The notes under the pieces: model-generated
The model's database searches: none
Told to the model about the DNA's origin: nothing
Seen by the model: the letters and a program-made list of their open reading frames with translations, nothing else
NCBI RefSeq assembly: GCF_040436345.1
Contig: NC_133224.1
Location: 12,919,703-12,983,702, forward strand
Reading direction: 5' to 3'
From: Pagrus major
Taxonomy: Eukaryota > Chordata > Actinopteri > Spariformes > Sparidae
DNA: 64,000 nucleotides
Program-made: the position numbers and the translations under genes
Shown here: piece after piece, positions 23,805 through 36,560 of the stretch
How the letters are laid out: every line of letters begins with the position of its first letter
Numbering within the stretch: the first letter of the stretch is position 1

Positions 23805-23810
23805 AATAAA
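23805..23810 (+). promoter_or_regulatory. arsj: Second candidate polyadenylation signal of arsj
   Basis: Consensus AATAAA followed about 20 bp later by 'gctctttgtctctgc', a plausible downstream element. Confidence 0.45.
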
Positions 23811-24299
23811 AGCCACAGACACAAAGCTCTTTGTCTCTGCAGATCTTTCAACCTCCGCCTGGCTTGAATTTTATTACAGCCACATTTAATTTATTCTGAT
23901 GACAATAAGTACTCTCATAACTGGAAAAATCTAACATCTCTTCACAGTTAGAAGCTGACACGAGGCCACTAAGTACATTTGTTCATGGCAAATAAAGGAA
24001 AATGTGATCTGACTGGTGATAAAGACCTAATTTGTCTGTCTCGGGTGTGTACAGTACAAGATGTTTTGAACAAGGAAAAAGAAGAAATGGAACTATTCAC
24101 ATGAAGGGAACATAACTTACAATCTGTAAAACTATATTTTTCATATGCATCTGTTGCTTGGCACCAATGTAAACAGTCCCCAAACTTCCAAGCTCAAAAT
24201 GTAGATGACTGACCTGAGCTGTTCGCTCGATTGCTTGTAGATGGTTTGATGTACTTTACAGGCCAATTACCTATTTTAATGACACTAAATGACTTCCAA

Positions 24300-24620
24300 A
24301 AATAGGCCCAATCCCAAAACACTCCTAGCCCCTACCACCTATCCCTGCCTTTTGTGCATTCGTGTCTGGTGGTAGGGTGTCCTGATTCTTGTTTGGGTTG
24401 AGGGGTAGGGCAAAGGTTCAGGGCTACATGTCCTTCTAAACTGAGGTTTTTTCAGAGGCACACTTCAAAACAAGGGTTGTGAGAACTCTACTGTTTCAAT
24501 GTGTTATGGTCCTTTTCAAGGGCATCACTTTGAGTTGAAAAGTGGTGAGGATATAAGGGCTCTTTGACACTGCGATTGTAGGCAATGTAATGGAGGAATT
24601 AGTATAGGGTTAGAGTAGAT
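24300..24620. repeat. Interspersed repeat, family B copy 2
   Basis: Starts 'ggcccaatcccaaaacactc' and contains 'ggtagggtgtcctgattctt', an imperfect inverted echo of its own beginning, then 'ttttttcagaggcacacttc' and 'atggtccttttcaagggcat'. It is the best preserved copy of this family in the window and non-coding. The class is uncertain, but it looks like a DNA transposon derivative. Confidence 0.5.
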
Positions 24621-24759
24621 AATTCCAATGTGTATAAAACATGCATATTGGCGCATCAATAGGGCATAGGAGCTGAAAGTCCGAAAATACTTACTTGAGC
24701 GAACAAACAGCTCATAAGAATTTATGAGTTAAGTTACTAACTAAGAGTAAGTCTTTGCG

Positions 24760-24900
24760 AGCTATCCTTGGCTGTAGCTAGCTACTGTCTAACTGTCCAT
24801 GTGCATGGCTAACTTACATAGCTCAGTTAGCCGTGGAGTCATTGGCCCTAGAGTTTGCCTGGACCAAAACCAGGGATCACGAGGGGATTCCATTAAGTGT
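24760..24900. repeat. Interspersed repeat, family C copy 1
   Basis: The words 'tagctcagttagccgtg' and 'tttgcctggaccaaaaccag' recur in the same order at 31760-31895. The tRNA-like wording is suggestive, but A- and B-type boxes are too close for a tRNA gene. Confidence 0.4.
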
Positions 24901-25134
24901 GATGCATTCTGAATTTATAGTATGCTAATCGAATCCACACATTTTGTAGGCTGTTGCTAAGCCGAAGTATAATGTACTCTACATACACTCTACATTGTGT
25001 ATGTACTCTACATACACAAACCCCGCCATTACAAAGAGTGGAAGTCTATTTTCGGAACAGCAGGGTTTCGGAAAGGCGGGGTGTAACCACGCGCCAGAAC
25101 TAGCGACAGCTAGTTTCAGGTGCTGATAAATTGC

Positions 25135-25262
25135 AAAGGGTTTTCATATTTTATTTAACATTTCTTACAACAATTGCAACAAGTTTGCTAATGTCTCAGT
25201 AGCTTGCTAGCTAGCTAACGTTAAATTGTCATTGTTGATTTGTGCATGACAGTCCCACATTG
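25135..25262. repeat. Interspersed repeat, family B copy 3 (distal part)
   Basis: Contains 'caagtttgctaatgtctcag' and then 'agctaacgttaaattgtcat', parallel to 2425-2470 of copy 1. Confidence 0.4.
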
Positions 25263-28200
25263 TGATGTATTTTAATGTTGTATACATCTTCCTTAAAAGA
25301 TTTATAGTTGCCTAAAATGGAACATGTTATGCTTAGTTGGAATTTTCTTCTCAAACTTGTGTATTTGTCTTTTTAATTAGCTGACCGAGCAGCTTTTGTG
25401 AACAAAGCAAGGCTGTGGCTCTGGTACAATCTGAGAGCTTGAAATTGTTTGAAACACATGAAACAACGGGGACTCCAGAGAGAGGGGCTTTCCTGTGGAA
25501 AGAGCGCCAGGCTGCACAATACATTCCTCCCATCCATGCAAACCAAGTTATGACCTCAGACGAGTCAGGCAATGACTCAACTTTCACAGCAACATGTGTG
25601 TTAACAGCCCCTGTGACATGAAGATGGCTCTTTCAATCCTTAACCTCTGTAAATCTGAAACACGTAAGGTCTATTGATGCTAATGGTACTGGTTTTCCTC
25701 AGCTCCTTCACATTGATTTGTGTCTACAAGCCTGATTGTACTCATGGGAACCAGAATTTACCTGACTAAGCTGGGCCTAACTCTTGACCATAAAACAGAA
25801 GGGATACCCTCCAATATTACGAGCTACAGCAGAAAATTATAGATCAGATTCTTTGCGTGGTGCTGAATTTCCTCTCCCATGGGCTGTGGCAACAGTTAAA
25901 CCCTGTATTCTCTGGGAATTCACATTTGCTTTCAGTTTAGGGCATTAACATCATTCTTATAGGGAAAAACGAGGGCATTTTTTCCCTGTAACTGAGCTGT
26001 AAGGAAATACATCAAGCTCCCTCATCCTGCCATCTCACATTCAAATTTGGCCATTAGTGCTCATTGGGAGTGATACGAGAAAATAAACCTGACAAATGGC
26101 AGAGCAAGACAGCTTTGATCAAAGTAAAGTGCAGCAGTACAATTTTGCGGGTTCTCTTTCAGTTGTGGCACTGTGTGAACGCATAGTTTAGGTTCTCATA
26201 TGATCCAGGTGCAAATTAGCCGAATTATTTGTAGCCAACTGGAAAGAGCCTCCCACCTCGCTGCCAAGAGCTACATGCGAAACCATGACTCAGCTAGGCT
26301 TGGGCTCTGGAGGATCTTTCCCAAAGCCAAGTGATGACAAACGAGACAAATATCAAGCAGCTGTTGTCCAAAAGAATCGGAATTAATACAGAATCCATGA
26401 ATTATCTTGTGAACACCACCCAAAATGCCAAAACACATTTAATGCTTGCGCTTAGGGCATTACACACTACAGGGCTGTGCTTTCCAGCTACTTGGCAAAA
26501 ATGTGACATTCCAATCCTAAGAGGTAGTTGAGAGTTTTTTTAAGTGCTTGTACAAGCATAAGAAAGGGCTGCTGTCATGTTTGACAGTGATGTCATAGGA
26601 AGTCCTGCCTAGGAAGTGGCATACGGTACAAAGTCTGAGAATAAGGTGACTAAATGAAAGGGCGATACATCCTTTTTCCTGTAGGAGGCCAAAGAGTTCA
26701 CACATGCACTTTATAGTAAGTTGTACCTTGCAGAAAATACATTATTTACTTTTGGAAGTACACACCCACCTACATGAGTTAGAGCAACTTTGACATTTGT
26801 TGAAGCCCAGGAGAAGATTTTAAGTGTGTAAGTGAAGACAGAACAGTGACTTAGCTTGATGGACAGCCTCTCTTGGCAGGCAGGCCCTCTCCAGACATGG
26901 GGATTTCCTGTAATGAGTAATTTCACACATGGACAACTGGAACTTCTCTTGGCCTTCAACAAAGGTCCAGCACTTTATCCACTTTATGATTTATGGCCCT
27001 CTTTTGAGCTTCCCCGGGACCAGCCCCTTTTTATTATCTTAATATTTCTTTTGTTTCCTTTCATTATTATTTCTGAGTACTTGTTTGTATTCATCCTCTT
27101 TTCATTTCCCTGTCAGCCATTCAGACTATTTCCTTTTCTTTTCATCCTCGTCATTATAATTGAAATGCTTTTTCATGCTCTCTTCATCCTCCGTTTCCCT
27201 TCTCTCACTCCCTTCTCTGCAGGATTTGCTCAAGTTCAGACCTGCGGGGAGATTTTTGTGCTCCAGCTGTGTTGTAACAAAAGCCTGGATCACCCACACT
27301 AACAGAGTCGTCCATCTCTCAGCGGTACTCAGCCCTCAGGCCTGTTGCCCACTCGCGACCACCTTCACTTCTGAAAAGTCTTCTCCTTTCTCCTCCTTCC
27401 TCCTGATTTTTCCTGCAAAGCACAACAAGACAACTCCCCCCCTCCACTGTCACTCAGAATCAATCAACTGCAGAGCATAATGCCGCCATGAGAAACATGC
27501 CGCCACATCACTCCTCTACACCTCCGAATCCAACAAGTTCAGGGCCGTATCTTTAGTCCATGTTTTATACTCTGAAAGTGCTGCATGTATCACTTAAAAC
27601 CATGAATGAATGAAATGACCGAGTGGGCTCATTAGAGGCCTGCAAAGGCCAAAGTCACTGGAATATTTTTCTTGTTAATTTATTGGTAACTGTCGAGATG
27701 TTTGAGATTTTCCAAAATTACTGTATGACAAAAAATGCTTCTAGAATAACCTACCATCCCTAGCTTTAAGTTAGTCAGCACAGTCGTTTTGGTTTTTAAA
27801 ATTAAGATTTCAATCCCAATTCTGAAATAACGGAAGGTCCAGGGGACAGTGTGTTTAGTGGCATGGTCTGCAGCAGATTAAGTAGGTGTTGCTAACCAAA
27901 GCTAATATGTTGCATTGGTTGTCTGTGTGCAGCCAGTGATATCATGAAACTTTATCACAGCTAACATAATCACATTCAGATTATTATTAACCTTGTGTCA
28001 CTGACATCCAGCAAGTGCCCAAGTTATTCAACACAAACACAAACTGGCTGAAATGTCTTCTTAAATAGATGGAAATACAGTATCTGCCCTAAAACTTCAA
28101 ATTAGCTCATTTATTCATACTATTAAAGGTGCTTGTGGCAGGCCATAGCATGGCCAGGAGCGGTACATTTGTGAGCATGAAAAATTAAAACAATGAGCTA

Positions 28201-29036
28201 AAAGATGCTGAAATGCTGTGTAGGTGTGATGGTAACTGCAGACTCGGTGAAAACTCTCTGTGGGCTCATAACTATGAACAACCTCTCATACTGCAGGTAG
28301 TCATATGATCCATTGTGACTATATGAAAATATTCATTAACATTATTAGTTCAGTAAAAGGTTAAATTTTTTTCTGCAGTGTTTTTCAGTCGTATACCTTC
28401 AATCAGTGCTCCAACAATGAGTAGTGATCTGACTCAGGATTACGGACACATCTATGACAATACAATAAATCACTTTCCCATGTTGAGTGAGGAGAGAACA
28501 TTGTTTTCTCCAGTGATTAACCGTTGATGTAATGTTCAGCTTGTTTCTTTTCCTCATTATTCAAATACACATATGCACTGCAATTGCCAGTTTTGGGTCT
28601 AGACACTACATGAACGTATTTGTCTTTAAAGCAATTCAATTTCTCTTGTCGTTTGTATTTTTGAAACTTGCTTTCATGAAAACAATTTCTGGCTCATTAC
28701 ACTTTGACTCTTACTGTTATAGTTTTAGCCATTGTTTAAATAAGTTATGATGACATTGACAAGTAGTACTCAACCACATAGCTACAACAAACTCAGAAGG
28801 GCAAGAATACATTGACCTGTTGCAAACAGCCAACAGTTTATGCTGATGACCTAAACCAGGTAAAATTTAAAGCAAATGCACCTAAAAATGTAAGCATGGT
28901 GGGTCAAATTTGAACCAGGAAGTCAGTCCTGAAATAGCTGGGGAACAGGATCAGACTGCCGATAAAAAGCAGCCTGGGAATATAGAGTCAAACAGCCCCA
29001 ATTTAATGCACCAAATTCGAATTGACACCACATATT

Positions 29037-29060
29037 TTCAATCAATCAATCAATCAATCA
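29037..29060 (+). repeat. (ATCA)n microsatellite
   Basis: About six tandem copies of the tetranucleotide in AT-rich intergenic DNA. Confidence 0.9.
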
Positions 29061-29802
29061 TTTAAAAAACATAATCTGACCATTTTATTTTTTGTTAGCC
29101 TAATACATAAAACAATTAAACCAGTTTTCCAAGGTTTTCCTCCCCATGTTTGTGTCAACTGAGAGCAAAGACTCAAAGTTGAATTAAAGAATGAAATGAT
29201 CACCTGACATGTGATTTGACTCAGTAGAGGCTGACACCTGATGGTAAAGCTCCTCAGAGTCACACATGTTGCACACTGAATAGTGCACACTTAATTTCAT
29301 CTGTGCTGCTTCCTGCTCCCTCTTTCTCCTTCCCTTCCCTTCCTTTTGCAGAGCCATGTTCACCTGTAGAGCAAGTATTTAATCATTTGCATTGCTTGGG
29401 CTAGTCTGTCGAATATTGTCTGCCTTTTAGGCTATAATGTAAAATCAAATTTACATGTTTATTTATTTTTTTTTTATTAAAAAGATTACTGAACTTCCCG
29501 ATGGCCAATCCATGCCTGTTGGAGAATGTGCTTCCTTTCCAAGACAGAGGTGACCGATATCAATCCCAAGTTTGTCCACTGGACACGGAGTTAAAGAAAA
29601 GATTGTGGTTAGCCTAGGTTTATCATACAGACTGCATGCTAGGCTAACTACCAGCAGGGGAAAAGCTGCCCTTAGCTAATGAGCCATCATTTTCTTTCCA
29701 ATAGGTTTGGCTAACCCTGACATTTACAACCTGTCTGATCATCTGACTGCTTGTGTTTCATCATGTTTGAATTTGGCACCAGCTGGAGGAAGGGCTAAGT
29801 AT

Positions 29803-29825
29803 CCCCCCCCCCCCTCCCTCTTCCC
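29803..29825 (-). other. C-rich tract (G-rich on the minus strand)
   Basis: Twelve consecutive C at 29803-29814 followed by CCC and CCCC runs separated by short spacers. The complement is a potential G-quadruplex. Confidence 0.4.
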
Positions 29826-31207
29826 CTCAGTCTGTCTGCTGGGGGGGCGTGGAAACCCTTGTGTCAGATCAAGTTGGAGTCGACATACCACAGCTGGTCC
29901 TTCACCTTATCTTCAACCTGGTTCGAACTGTGGGTCACGTCTTGAGGTATGATTGATAGAGGTGTAAACTTTAGTGCTCTTTCAATACACTATACAATTA
30001 GGAAAACAGAGAGTGGTGCACACATGGCTCAAGGTAGACGTGCAGGGAAAGAACAATACACAGTACAATCAGACATGCATCTGAATGGCAATTATAATCA
30101 AGTTTATTTAGACAGTCGTTATCGAAAACTTGAGTTTATGAAATGTTTTGCAAAGCATGCAAAAAAGTTCAAGGGTGAAGCCAGACATGTTTTAAGAGAC
30201 ACGAAATACTCTCTATATAGCTTTTTTTCCATAAATAAGTGAATTACATGTATTGCTTCTCCCTCATTGAGAAATCGGGATTGAGAATATGATTTTTATA
30301 GATAGAATTAGAAAACCACATAATAGGAATTATTCAATCCTATTTCTGTAATCCAGAGTGTGGAACCTAAACATTGTGTTTAAAGAAATCAAAAATATTT
30401 CTCATTTTATTGGCCCTCAAAAGCCCATATGTTTCAGACTATGTGTGTTACATAACTACAGTATGTGTGAGTAAGAGCTCACTCTCCTCCAGCCTCCTGG
30501 GTCTTCACATTGACCTCCTCTCCGTGCCTCTCCCACCACCAGATGGGAAGGTTGGATCGTCTACATGCTGCCTGCAGCTCACACCAGCACTGAGTGAGAG
30601 AGAATGTACAGCTGTATGTTACGATATAAATCTCTGTCTTTGCACATCTGAGTCAGTGTATTTAATGACACCGAGACCACCTGTGAGCCGGGGAGGGCTG
30701 GAGGAGAGGAGGATTATGTTTCTAATGTGTCATGTGCTGTGTATACTGTTGTGTCGGATGTATATATAATGTAGTAAATATGTACTCTGTAACTGTATTA
30801 TTTGCAAATAAACATGTAAAGGATGCTAGGGTTGGGGTAAGGGCTATGAATGTATGATTTGAATGTACATTATGCTGCTGACTGTTAAAGCATCGCTGGT
30901 TTAAAGTGATTATACACTGTAATCTTGTTTCAGCTTTTATTCACTGCAAAAAATCCTAATGGCTTATTCATTCTGTCTTTACACCCATTATGTCCATCTC
31001 AAATGATGTAACAGTAACCCATACTTCCAATGCTTCCTGTACGTTGGCATGGGTGTTCTACCAATGATAGAAAATTGACAACGAATGTCATTCCAGGTAC
31101 TTCCAGATGTCCACCTTTGTTTATACTTGTCATATGGTCATCTTACTTGAACTATTGGCTACACTGCCCCTACAGTGACTTTTTTTCTTTGTTTGTTTTG
31201 TTTTTCT

Positions 31208-31390
31208 GGCCTTTTTCATGGCTTTATTAGAGAGGACAGAAAGAGGAGAGGACAGACACATGGGATGAGAGAGGGGGGATGACATGCAGCAAAAGGCAAC
31301 AGGTCAGATTCAAACCCTGGGGCTGCTGCGTCGAGGACAGCCTCTGTACATGGTCCGTATGCTCTACAACAAAGCAACGAAGCGCACCTA
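31208..31390 (-). repeat. tRNA-derived SINE, copy 1 (decayed)
   Basis: Read on the minus strand it starts 'taggtgcgcttcgttg', includes 'gtagagca' (A-box region), then 'ccagggtttgaatc' (B-box region), and ends with 'gacatgcagc'-type and 'aataaagccatg' body words. The same order of tRNA-like and body segments appears at 59325-59460. The A box has decayed in this copy. Confidence 0.6.
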
Positions 31391-31759
31391 ACCCAAGAAT
31401 TTCTTGTTGTACTGCTCAGTTTTGTCCGTAAGTGTTCACAAATGTGCACAAACGTGGACAAAATGAAAGCAGAGTACAACCAGAGGGCTCTGTCTATATC
31501 TGTATCTAACAATAAGCACATGTGAGCTTTTATTGAGTTATTTTTGTATAAACTGAGTCTTAAAACCTTTTTTTCCTAAAGAAAAAGTGAAAAACTCTAC
31601 CAGTCAATAAGAATATTAAAAGCTGTTTCCAGTGGAAAACTTCAGGCAGCCGCACTATAAAACCTTCCACCAGACAAAAATGATTGATAAAAATTAGATT
31701 TTTGAGAGAGAATTTTGGCTGCCTGTCAAATTCATACTCAAAACAAATAGGGGGCAGCA

Positions 31760-31895
31760 TAACTTCAAAGTAATTGTAGCTGTTGTTAGCTAGTTAGCTC
31801 AGTTAGCCGTGCAGCTAGTGGTTCGAACAGCTTGGGGACCAGGGAAGTGTTTCCCTGTCAACATAGGATCTTTGGACCAGTACAGACCAGGACAA
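31760..31895. repeat. Interspersed repeat, family C copy 2
   Basis: Contains 'agctcagttagccgtgcagc', 'accagggaagtg' and 'ggatctttggaccag', in parallel with 24760-24900. Confidence 0.4.
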
Positions 31896-32442
31896 CATAC
31901 ATAGACTTCATAACTTCAGAACTTCTATACTGTTAATAGTTCATTCATTAACGTTTTTGACGTTTGCTCTTCAAATTTCATTGTTTGTTTTTTTAGTTTA
32001 ATTTAGTGATATATATTCCTACAGTGGTTTTGCATTTCTGGCCCATTTACTATTTACTATGTAAACCTAGAACAATAGCAAAACATTTTTACTGTATAAA
32101 TAAAGCCTAAACATAAAGCATAGCAAAAGCATTTGTACATTTAATAAATGAAAGAAAAAGAGACCAAGGCCATAAGATTTGACTGGCAGATTTTCCAATG
32201 CTTATATGTTTGTTAAATATTTGACTGCTATTTCCAAGGTCAAGAATGAAAAGACATTAGTTAGATCATATAAACTGTTTGGTCCGTTAAGACCAAGTCA
32301 GTCGTAGCAGGTTTGCCTCCTACAAAAGAAGCCTTCCTTTTTCTGGAGGACACAACCTGCACATCCTCTGTTGTCTTCAGTATCCACAGATTCAGGTGAC
32401 ACTGTGGCCACACACATCAGGTAAGTTCAAGTGTGTAAGTCA

Positions 32443-32665
32443 AGTCAGTTTTATTTCTATAGCCTAAAATCACAATGTCTTAGGGGGCTTTACCCTCAAT
32501 TCAAGGAAAATCTCCTCCCGATAAAAGCCCTTTCAGCAGGGAAGAAAATGGACATCCCACAGAAGAGGACTGACAGACATTACATAGATGTCACGTGTAC
32601 AGAACAGACCAATAAAATAACAGACTATGCAGATAACAGTGAAAAAATATCTGATACAAGTAGAT
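32443..32665 (-). repeat. L2-like LINE 3' tail, minus orientation
   Basis: Read as given, 'gtcagttttatttctatagc' followed by 'cagcagggaagaaaatgga' and 'gtgtacagaacaga' is the reverse complement of the common fish LINE 3' UTR whose plus version ends 'gggctatataaatgaaa'. It forms an inverted pair with the tail at 35632-35840. Confidence 0.65.
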
Positions 32666-33374
32666 CATAAAATATACATAAAGGTTGTGGATCTGGAAGA
32701 GCACAGGCCAACACTAAGAAACAATTCTGAATGTATACAGATTTTGATGACAGGAGTGCAGATATATAATGTAGATTTTAAAACGTAAGCGAGCAATGAT
32801 CCATCGTAAGACCATGATTTATACCCTCCCCTGGTGTCCTTGCCTTTTACTCCAGAGGGCAGACATATTGGATGTGTTTTTATTGTTTTTCCACCACGTT
32901 TTCTCTCCGACATCATCTGCAATGGCCAAAACTGCAGGGCTTTAGTTTCAGCTGAACTAGAACAACAGCGGCCTCTTCCAGTTATGTGCCATAAAGCAAA
33001 CCAATCCAGATTTCTAGACAGATCTGTCCATTTAACATTGTAAGTGCACAGTAAAGACGTCTTCTTGGAGACAGTCTGATTTATTAACCACCTAATCTCC
33101 TTTCCTAAACCTAACCAGGTCTCCTTCTTAACTAACCCTTACCACCTGTTAAACTTAAAACCATAATTGGATCTATACATAGACACAATTTAATAGTTAT
33201 TTATTGTTGATATTATACCTCTGATGGTTTATCAGTGGAAAGACCATTTTTGAATGTCAAAGCTTGATTATTAATTAGACATTCTGTGCAGAAAGTTAGT
33301 CAGTTAGGGGAACTTTGGATTGTAGTAACATTTTGTATCTTACAATACAATAGGTGCATGCTTTTCGCCCAAGG

Positions 33375-33470
33375 CCCACTGTGAAGTTTCAGTTTTTGCC
33401 CTTCAAGGGAAAAAGTTTGGGCATTGCTCAGGGGTCCCTGGCCTGAAAAATGTTGAAGACCCCTAACAAA
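33375..33470 (-). repeat. hAT-like end remnant
   Basis: The minus strand begins 'taggggtcttcaacattttt', then 'caggccagggacccctga', a common terminal block of fish hAT-type MITEs. Confidence 0.35.
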
Positions 33471-34778
33471 AAAAATGTCAAAAATGTTTTCATATGGGAA
33501 GACTAAACCTGATCATGTGGTGGTCTTTTAATTGAATGGGCTGTTGCTCTATCAGTAAAAATCAAGGGATTTCCATGACAATGTCTTGTCACTAGAGGGC
33601 AGCAGAGGCAGGGGAATTCATGCACTGGACTCACTTCTTCTCCTATAAATAGCACATCATCATCATGGTGATGGGGCTGATGCAGATAGATATAGACAGC
33701 TTCAATTTTTTTTTTCTTGAGCAATTCGCAGCCATCCAGTCTTTCCTCACTGAATGAACTGACAAGCAGGATTATTTACATGACAGGTGATCATCTCTCA
33801 GTCTCTCACCACACACTCAAATAGGTATTAGCTAGTGATTAAATGATGGTGCAGATGGTGGACACACTTGCACACACACAGACACACCCACCTGATGACC
33901 ATGTACGATTATACTGGTGGATTAGATCAGATTAGGCATATAGGCTAAATGAGGATCAATGGAGATCCAGTAAACAGTAGTTGTACAAGGTGTACCTGAT
34001 CGCCTGATTGCTACATTTTGGACCTGGTTCTGTACTGGAAAGACTTCTTGACAGGTTCTTATTAAATTGTACTTTTCAAACGGTATACATTTGATCTACT
34101 TCAGTGAGGTTTTTTTGAAGGACATCAAAAATTAAAGCAGCTCTAGAAATACTACGACCTAATTACTTTGATTAGCTATTAGTGTCCTGGTAATGTTTGA
34201 CCTAATATATTAGTCAGTGACTACTCGTGAATTACTGTGTTGCCTTCAAGGTCTCCATCTGAGCGTGTACAGTCCACAACTCAGGTTAAAGTAAAAGGTG
34301 TCGTGAGCTTGAAAGTTCATTCTTGACCTAGGAAACAGTATTTTGACGAATGGATGCAGAAGGAGTCAGTTCAGGTGGACCACCTAAACCCAACATCTAC
34401 AAGACCAGACTAGAACCAGTGACAGCAAGAGGTCAAAGGTTGTCAACCTGGAGTCAGTGGACAGCAGCACCACTTTTCTAACAAATAGCACCTTTAAAGC
34501 AGCATTCAATGAAAAATAAATAATAAATAAATAAAACCAACACTATCAACAGAATGTAAATAAACAACACAGGTCAAGTACACCCCCTCATGGCAATGGC
34601 TCTCCACAATGGTCGTGGCCCCAGCAGCAGAACAAGGGATCTGATAGAGAGCTCAAGGTTTCAACCTGGCCTCCAACTTTCCCAGATCGCAATCGGATCG
34701 AGCATCTGTTGGACAGAGGGCTTCAAGTAGACATAACTTTTGTATAAGGGATTTTGTAAAGCATTTTGTATGTTTAAC

Positions 34779-35620
34779 ATACACTGCCCGGCAAAAAAAA
34801 AAAAAAGGTCACAAACGTGTGGGACCACCTTTAGCTATGATTACTGCACGCATTCCCTGTGGCATCGTTTTGATAAGCTTCTGTAATGTCATAACATTTA
34901 TTTCTGGTGCATTCATTTTCTTTTCATTTCTTGTATCATCAATACAAGGTTGTATTGATGCTGGGAGAGTCGGGCCGCTGCATAAAGTCTTCTCTAGCAC
35001 ATGCCAAAGATTCTCAATGGGGTTAAGGTCTGGAATCTGTGGTGGCCAATCCATGTGTGAAAATGATGTCTCATGCTCCCTGAACACAATTTGAACCCGA
35101 TGAATCATGCCATTGTCATCTTGGAATATGTCTGTGTCATCAGGGAAGAAAACATCCATTGATGGAAAAAACTGGTCATCTAGTATATTCAGGTAGTCAG
35201 CTGACCTCATTTTTTGGGCACATAATGTTGCTGAACCTAGTCCTGACCAACTGAATCAACCCCAGAAGATAACACAGGCTTGTACGGTAGGCACTAGGCA
35301 TGATGGGTGCATCACTTCATCTGCCTCTCTTCTTACCCTGATGCACTCATCACTGTGGAACAGAGTAAATCTGGACTCATCAGACCACATGACCTTTTTC
35401 ATTGCTCCAGAGTCCAATCTTTATGCTCCCTAGCAAACTGAGGCCTTTTCTTCAGACTAGCCTCACTGATAAGTGGTTTTCTTAAGGCCACACAGCTGTT
35501 TAGTCCCAATCCCTTGAGTTCTCTTCACATTGTGCTTGTGGTGGTTCACCACTATCCTTCCAGGTTTTAATAATGCGTTGGACAGTTCTCAGCCCAATTT
35601 TAGTACAAGTTCACAAAAAA
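34779..35620 (-). mobile_element. Tc1-like transposon remnant
   Basis: The end at 34779 reads 'acactgcccggcaaaaaaaa' and leads into 'ggtcacaaacgtgtgggacc', a Tc1-type terminus. The minus strand then carries a decayed transposase. The opposite end cannot be identified and the sequence passes into a LINE tail at 35632. Confidence 0.8.
34809..35480 (-). pseudogene. Tc1/mariner-type transposase pseudogene
   Basis: The lower part is an intact open stretch of 133 codons (34809-35210) with FQDDNGMIH, holding the second catalytic Asp, and [20 protein letters not shown], holding the final Glu of the DD34E triad. Upstream in another frame is WSDESRFTLFHSDE, with the first Asp. Stops and frameshifts separate the parts, so no functional enzyme is expected. 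Confidence 0.9.
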
Positions 35621-35631
35621 TCTATTTCATG

Positions 35632-35840
35632 TCTGTCCATCCTTGGAGAGGGATGCCTCCCTTGTGGCTCTTCCTGAGGTTTCTTCCCTGCTAAAAGGTT
35701 TTTTTTTATTATGGGAAGTTTTTACTTTAAATTCACGGTCTAAGGACAGAGGATGTCATTCACTGTACAGATTGTTAAGCCTCGTGGGACAATGTCATTG
35801 TGATTTCGGGCTATATAAATGAAACCGATTTTGATGATTT
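35632..35840 (+). repeat. L2-like LINE 3' tail, plus orientation
   Basis: Contains 'gtggctcttcctgaggtttc', 'ggtctaaggacagaggatgt', 'cactgtacagattgttaagc' and 'gggctatataaatgaaacc', the typical 3' UTR and tail of fish L2/Maui-like LINEs. No reverse transcriptase remains next to it: a 5'-truncated insertion. Confidence 0.75.
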
Positions 35841-36474
35841 GAGTCTGTGAATTGTTAGCAGAGATGTTTCCCCTCTAAACTAAAAGAAGTTAATATTTCA
35901 CAGAAAAGAAAAGAAAAATTAAAAAAAGGTAGAAATAAAAAAAAGTTAACACAAATTTTTGTGCATCAGAATTTTCTTTCCTTCTCTTCACCTTGTGAGC
36001 CCTCAGATCCACTCTGTGAGGCTTAGAAGGGACCCTGACCTCTAGATTGGGATAACGGCACCGCCAGAATCAACACCATGAAAGTTTCTTGTAGCTGCTT
36101 TAAGTGAGATTTTGAATGCAGGACTTTTACTTGTTATGGAGCAAGCTACTTTTACACTGCTGTCTTGGATCTGAGTACTTATTCCACCACTGTCAAACAG
36201 ACAGGTAATCTTGTATTGTGTTCTGGATACTAATCAGCATAGTTTTAGCAGTTAGCATTCCAAAAATCAGCATACTAACAGAAATTATGAATCAAAATGG
36301 TGACTCAGGAATGTGTCTGCCAATGAACTTTAAAAACGCTTGCAGAAAAGATCTTTATGTCCTACTACGACCTGCAATTATTTGTCTTTCCTTCTCACAG
36401 CTTGCTGATTTCCTTTCTTTTTCTACTAGCTAAATATCAATAGCAGCTCTGAAGAGCAACCATGCTCTCATAAC

Positions 36475-36560
36475 GTAGTGGTTCTCACACTGAAGGGCAG
36501 GCCCCACTTTCTGGGCATATAGCCAGTATAGGGGGAGATTGCCTGAGCAGGAACAAAAAA
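36475..36560. repeat. hAT-like end remnant
   Basis: 'tagtggttctcacactgaag' followed by 'ggcaggcccc' and 'tataggggga' is the terminal style of Charlie-type hAT elements. Confidence 0.4.

Larger units (their letters stand above)
22680..23830 (+). other. arsj: arsj 3' untranslated region
   Basis: Follows the stop codon with no further coding potential. Two consensus AATAAA signals lie at 23600-23605 and 23805-23810, so a 3' UTR of about 0.95-1.15 kb is likely. Its first 600 bp contain an inverted repeat (entered separately) with repeat-like filling ('ttggttaggtttaggaaaca'). The real 3' end would need transcript data. Confidence 0.6.

Noticed and set aside
26856..27302. Open frame of 148 codons between arsj and camk2d
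   Set aside because: Phe/Leu/Ile-rich translation of T-rich DNA with no domain or splice evidence.
30374..30769. Open frame of 131 codons
   Set aside because: No recognisable domain, no conserved neighbours and ordinary composition; likely chance.
31760..31830. tRNA-like wording (TAGCTCAGTTAGC and GGTTCGAAC)
   Set aside because: The two box-like words are too close together and no acceptor stem pairs; kept only as a repeat.
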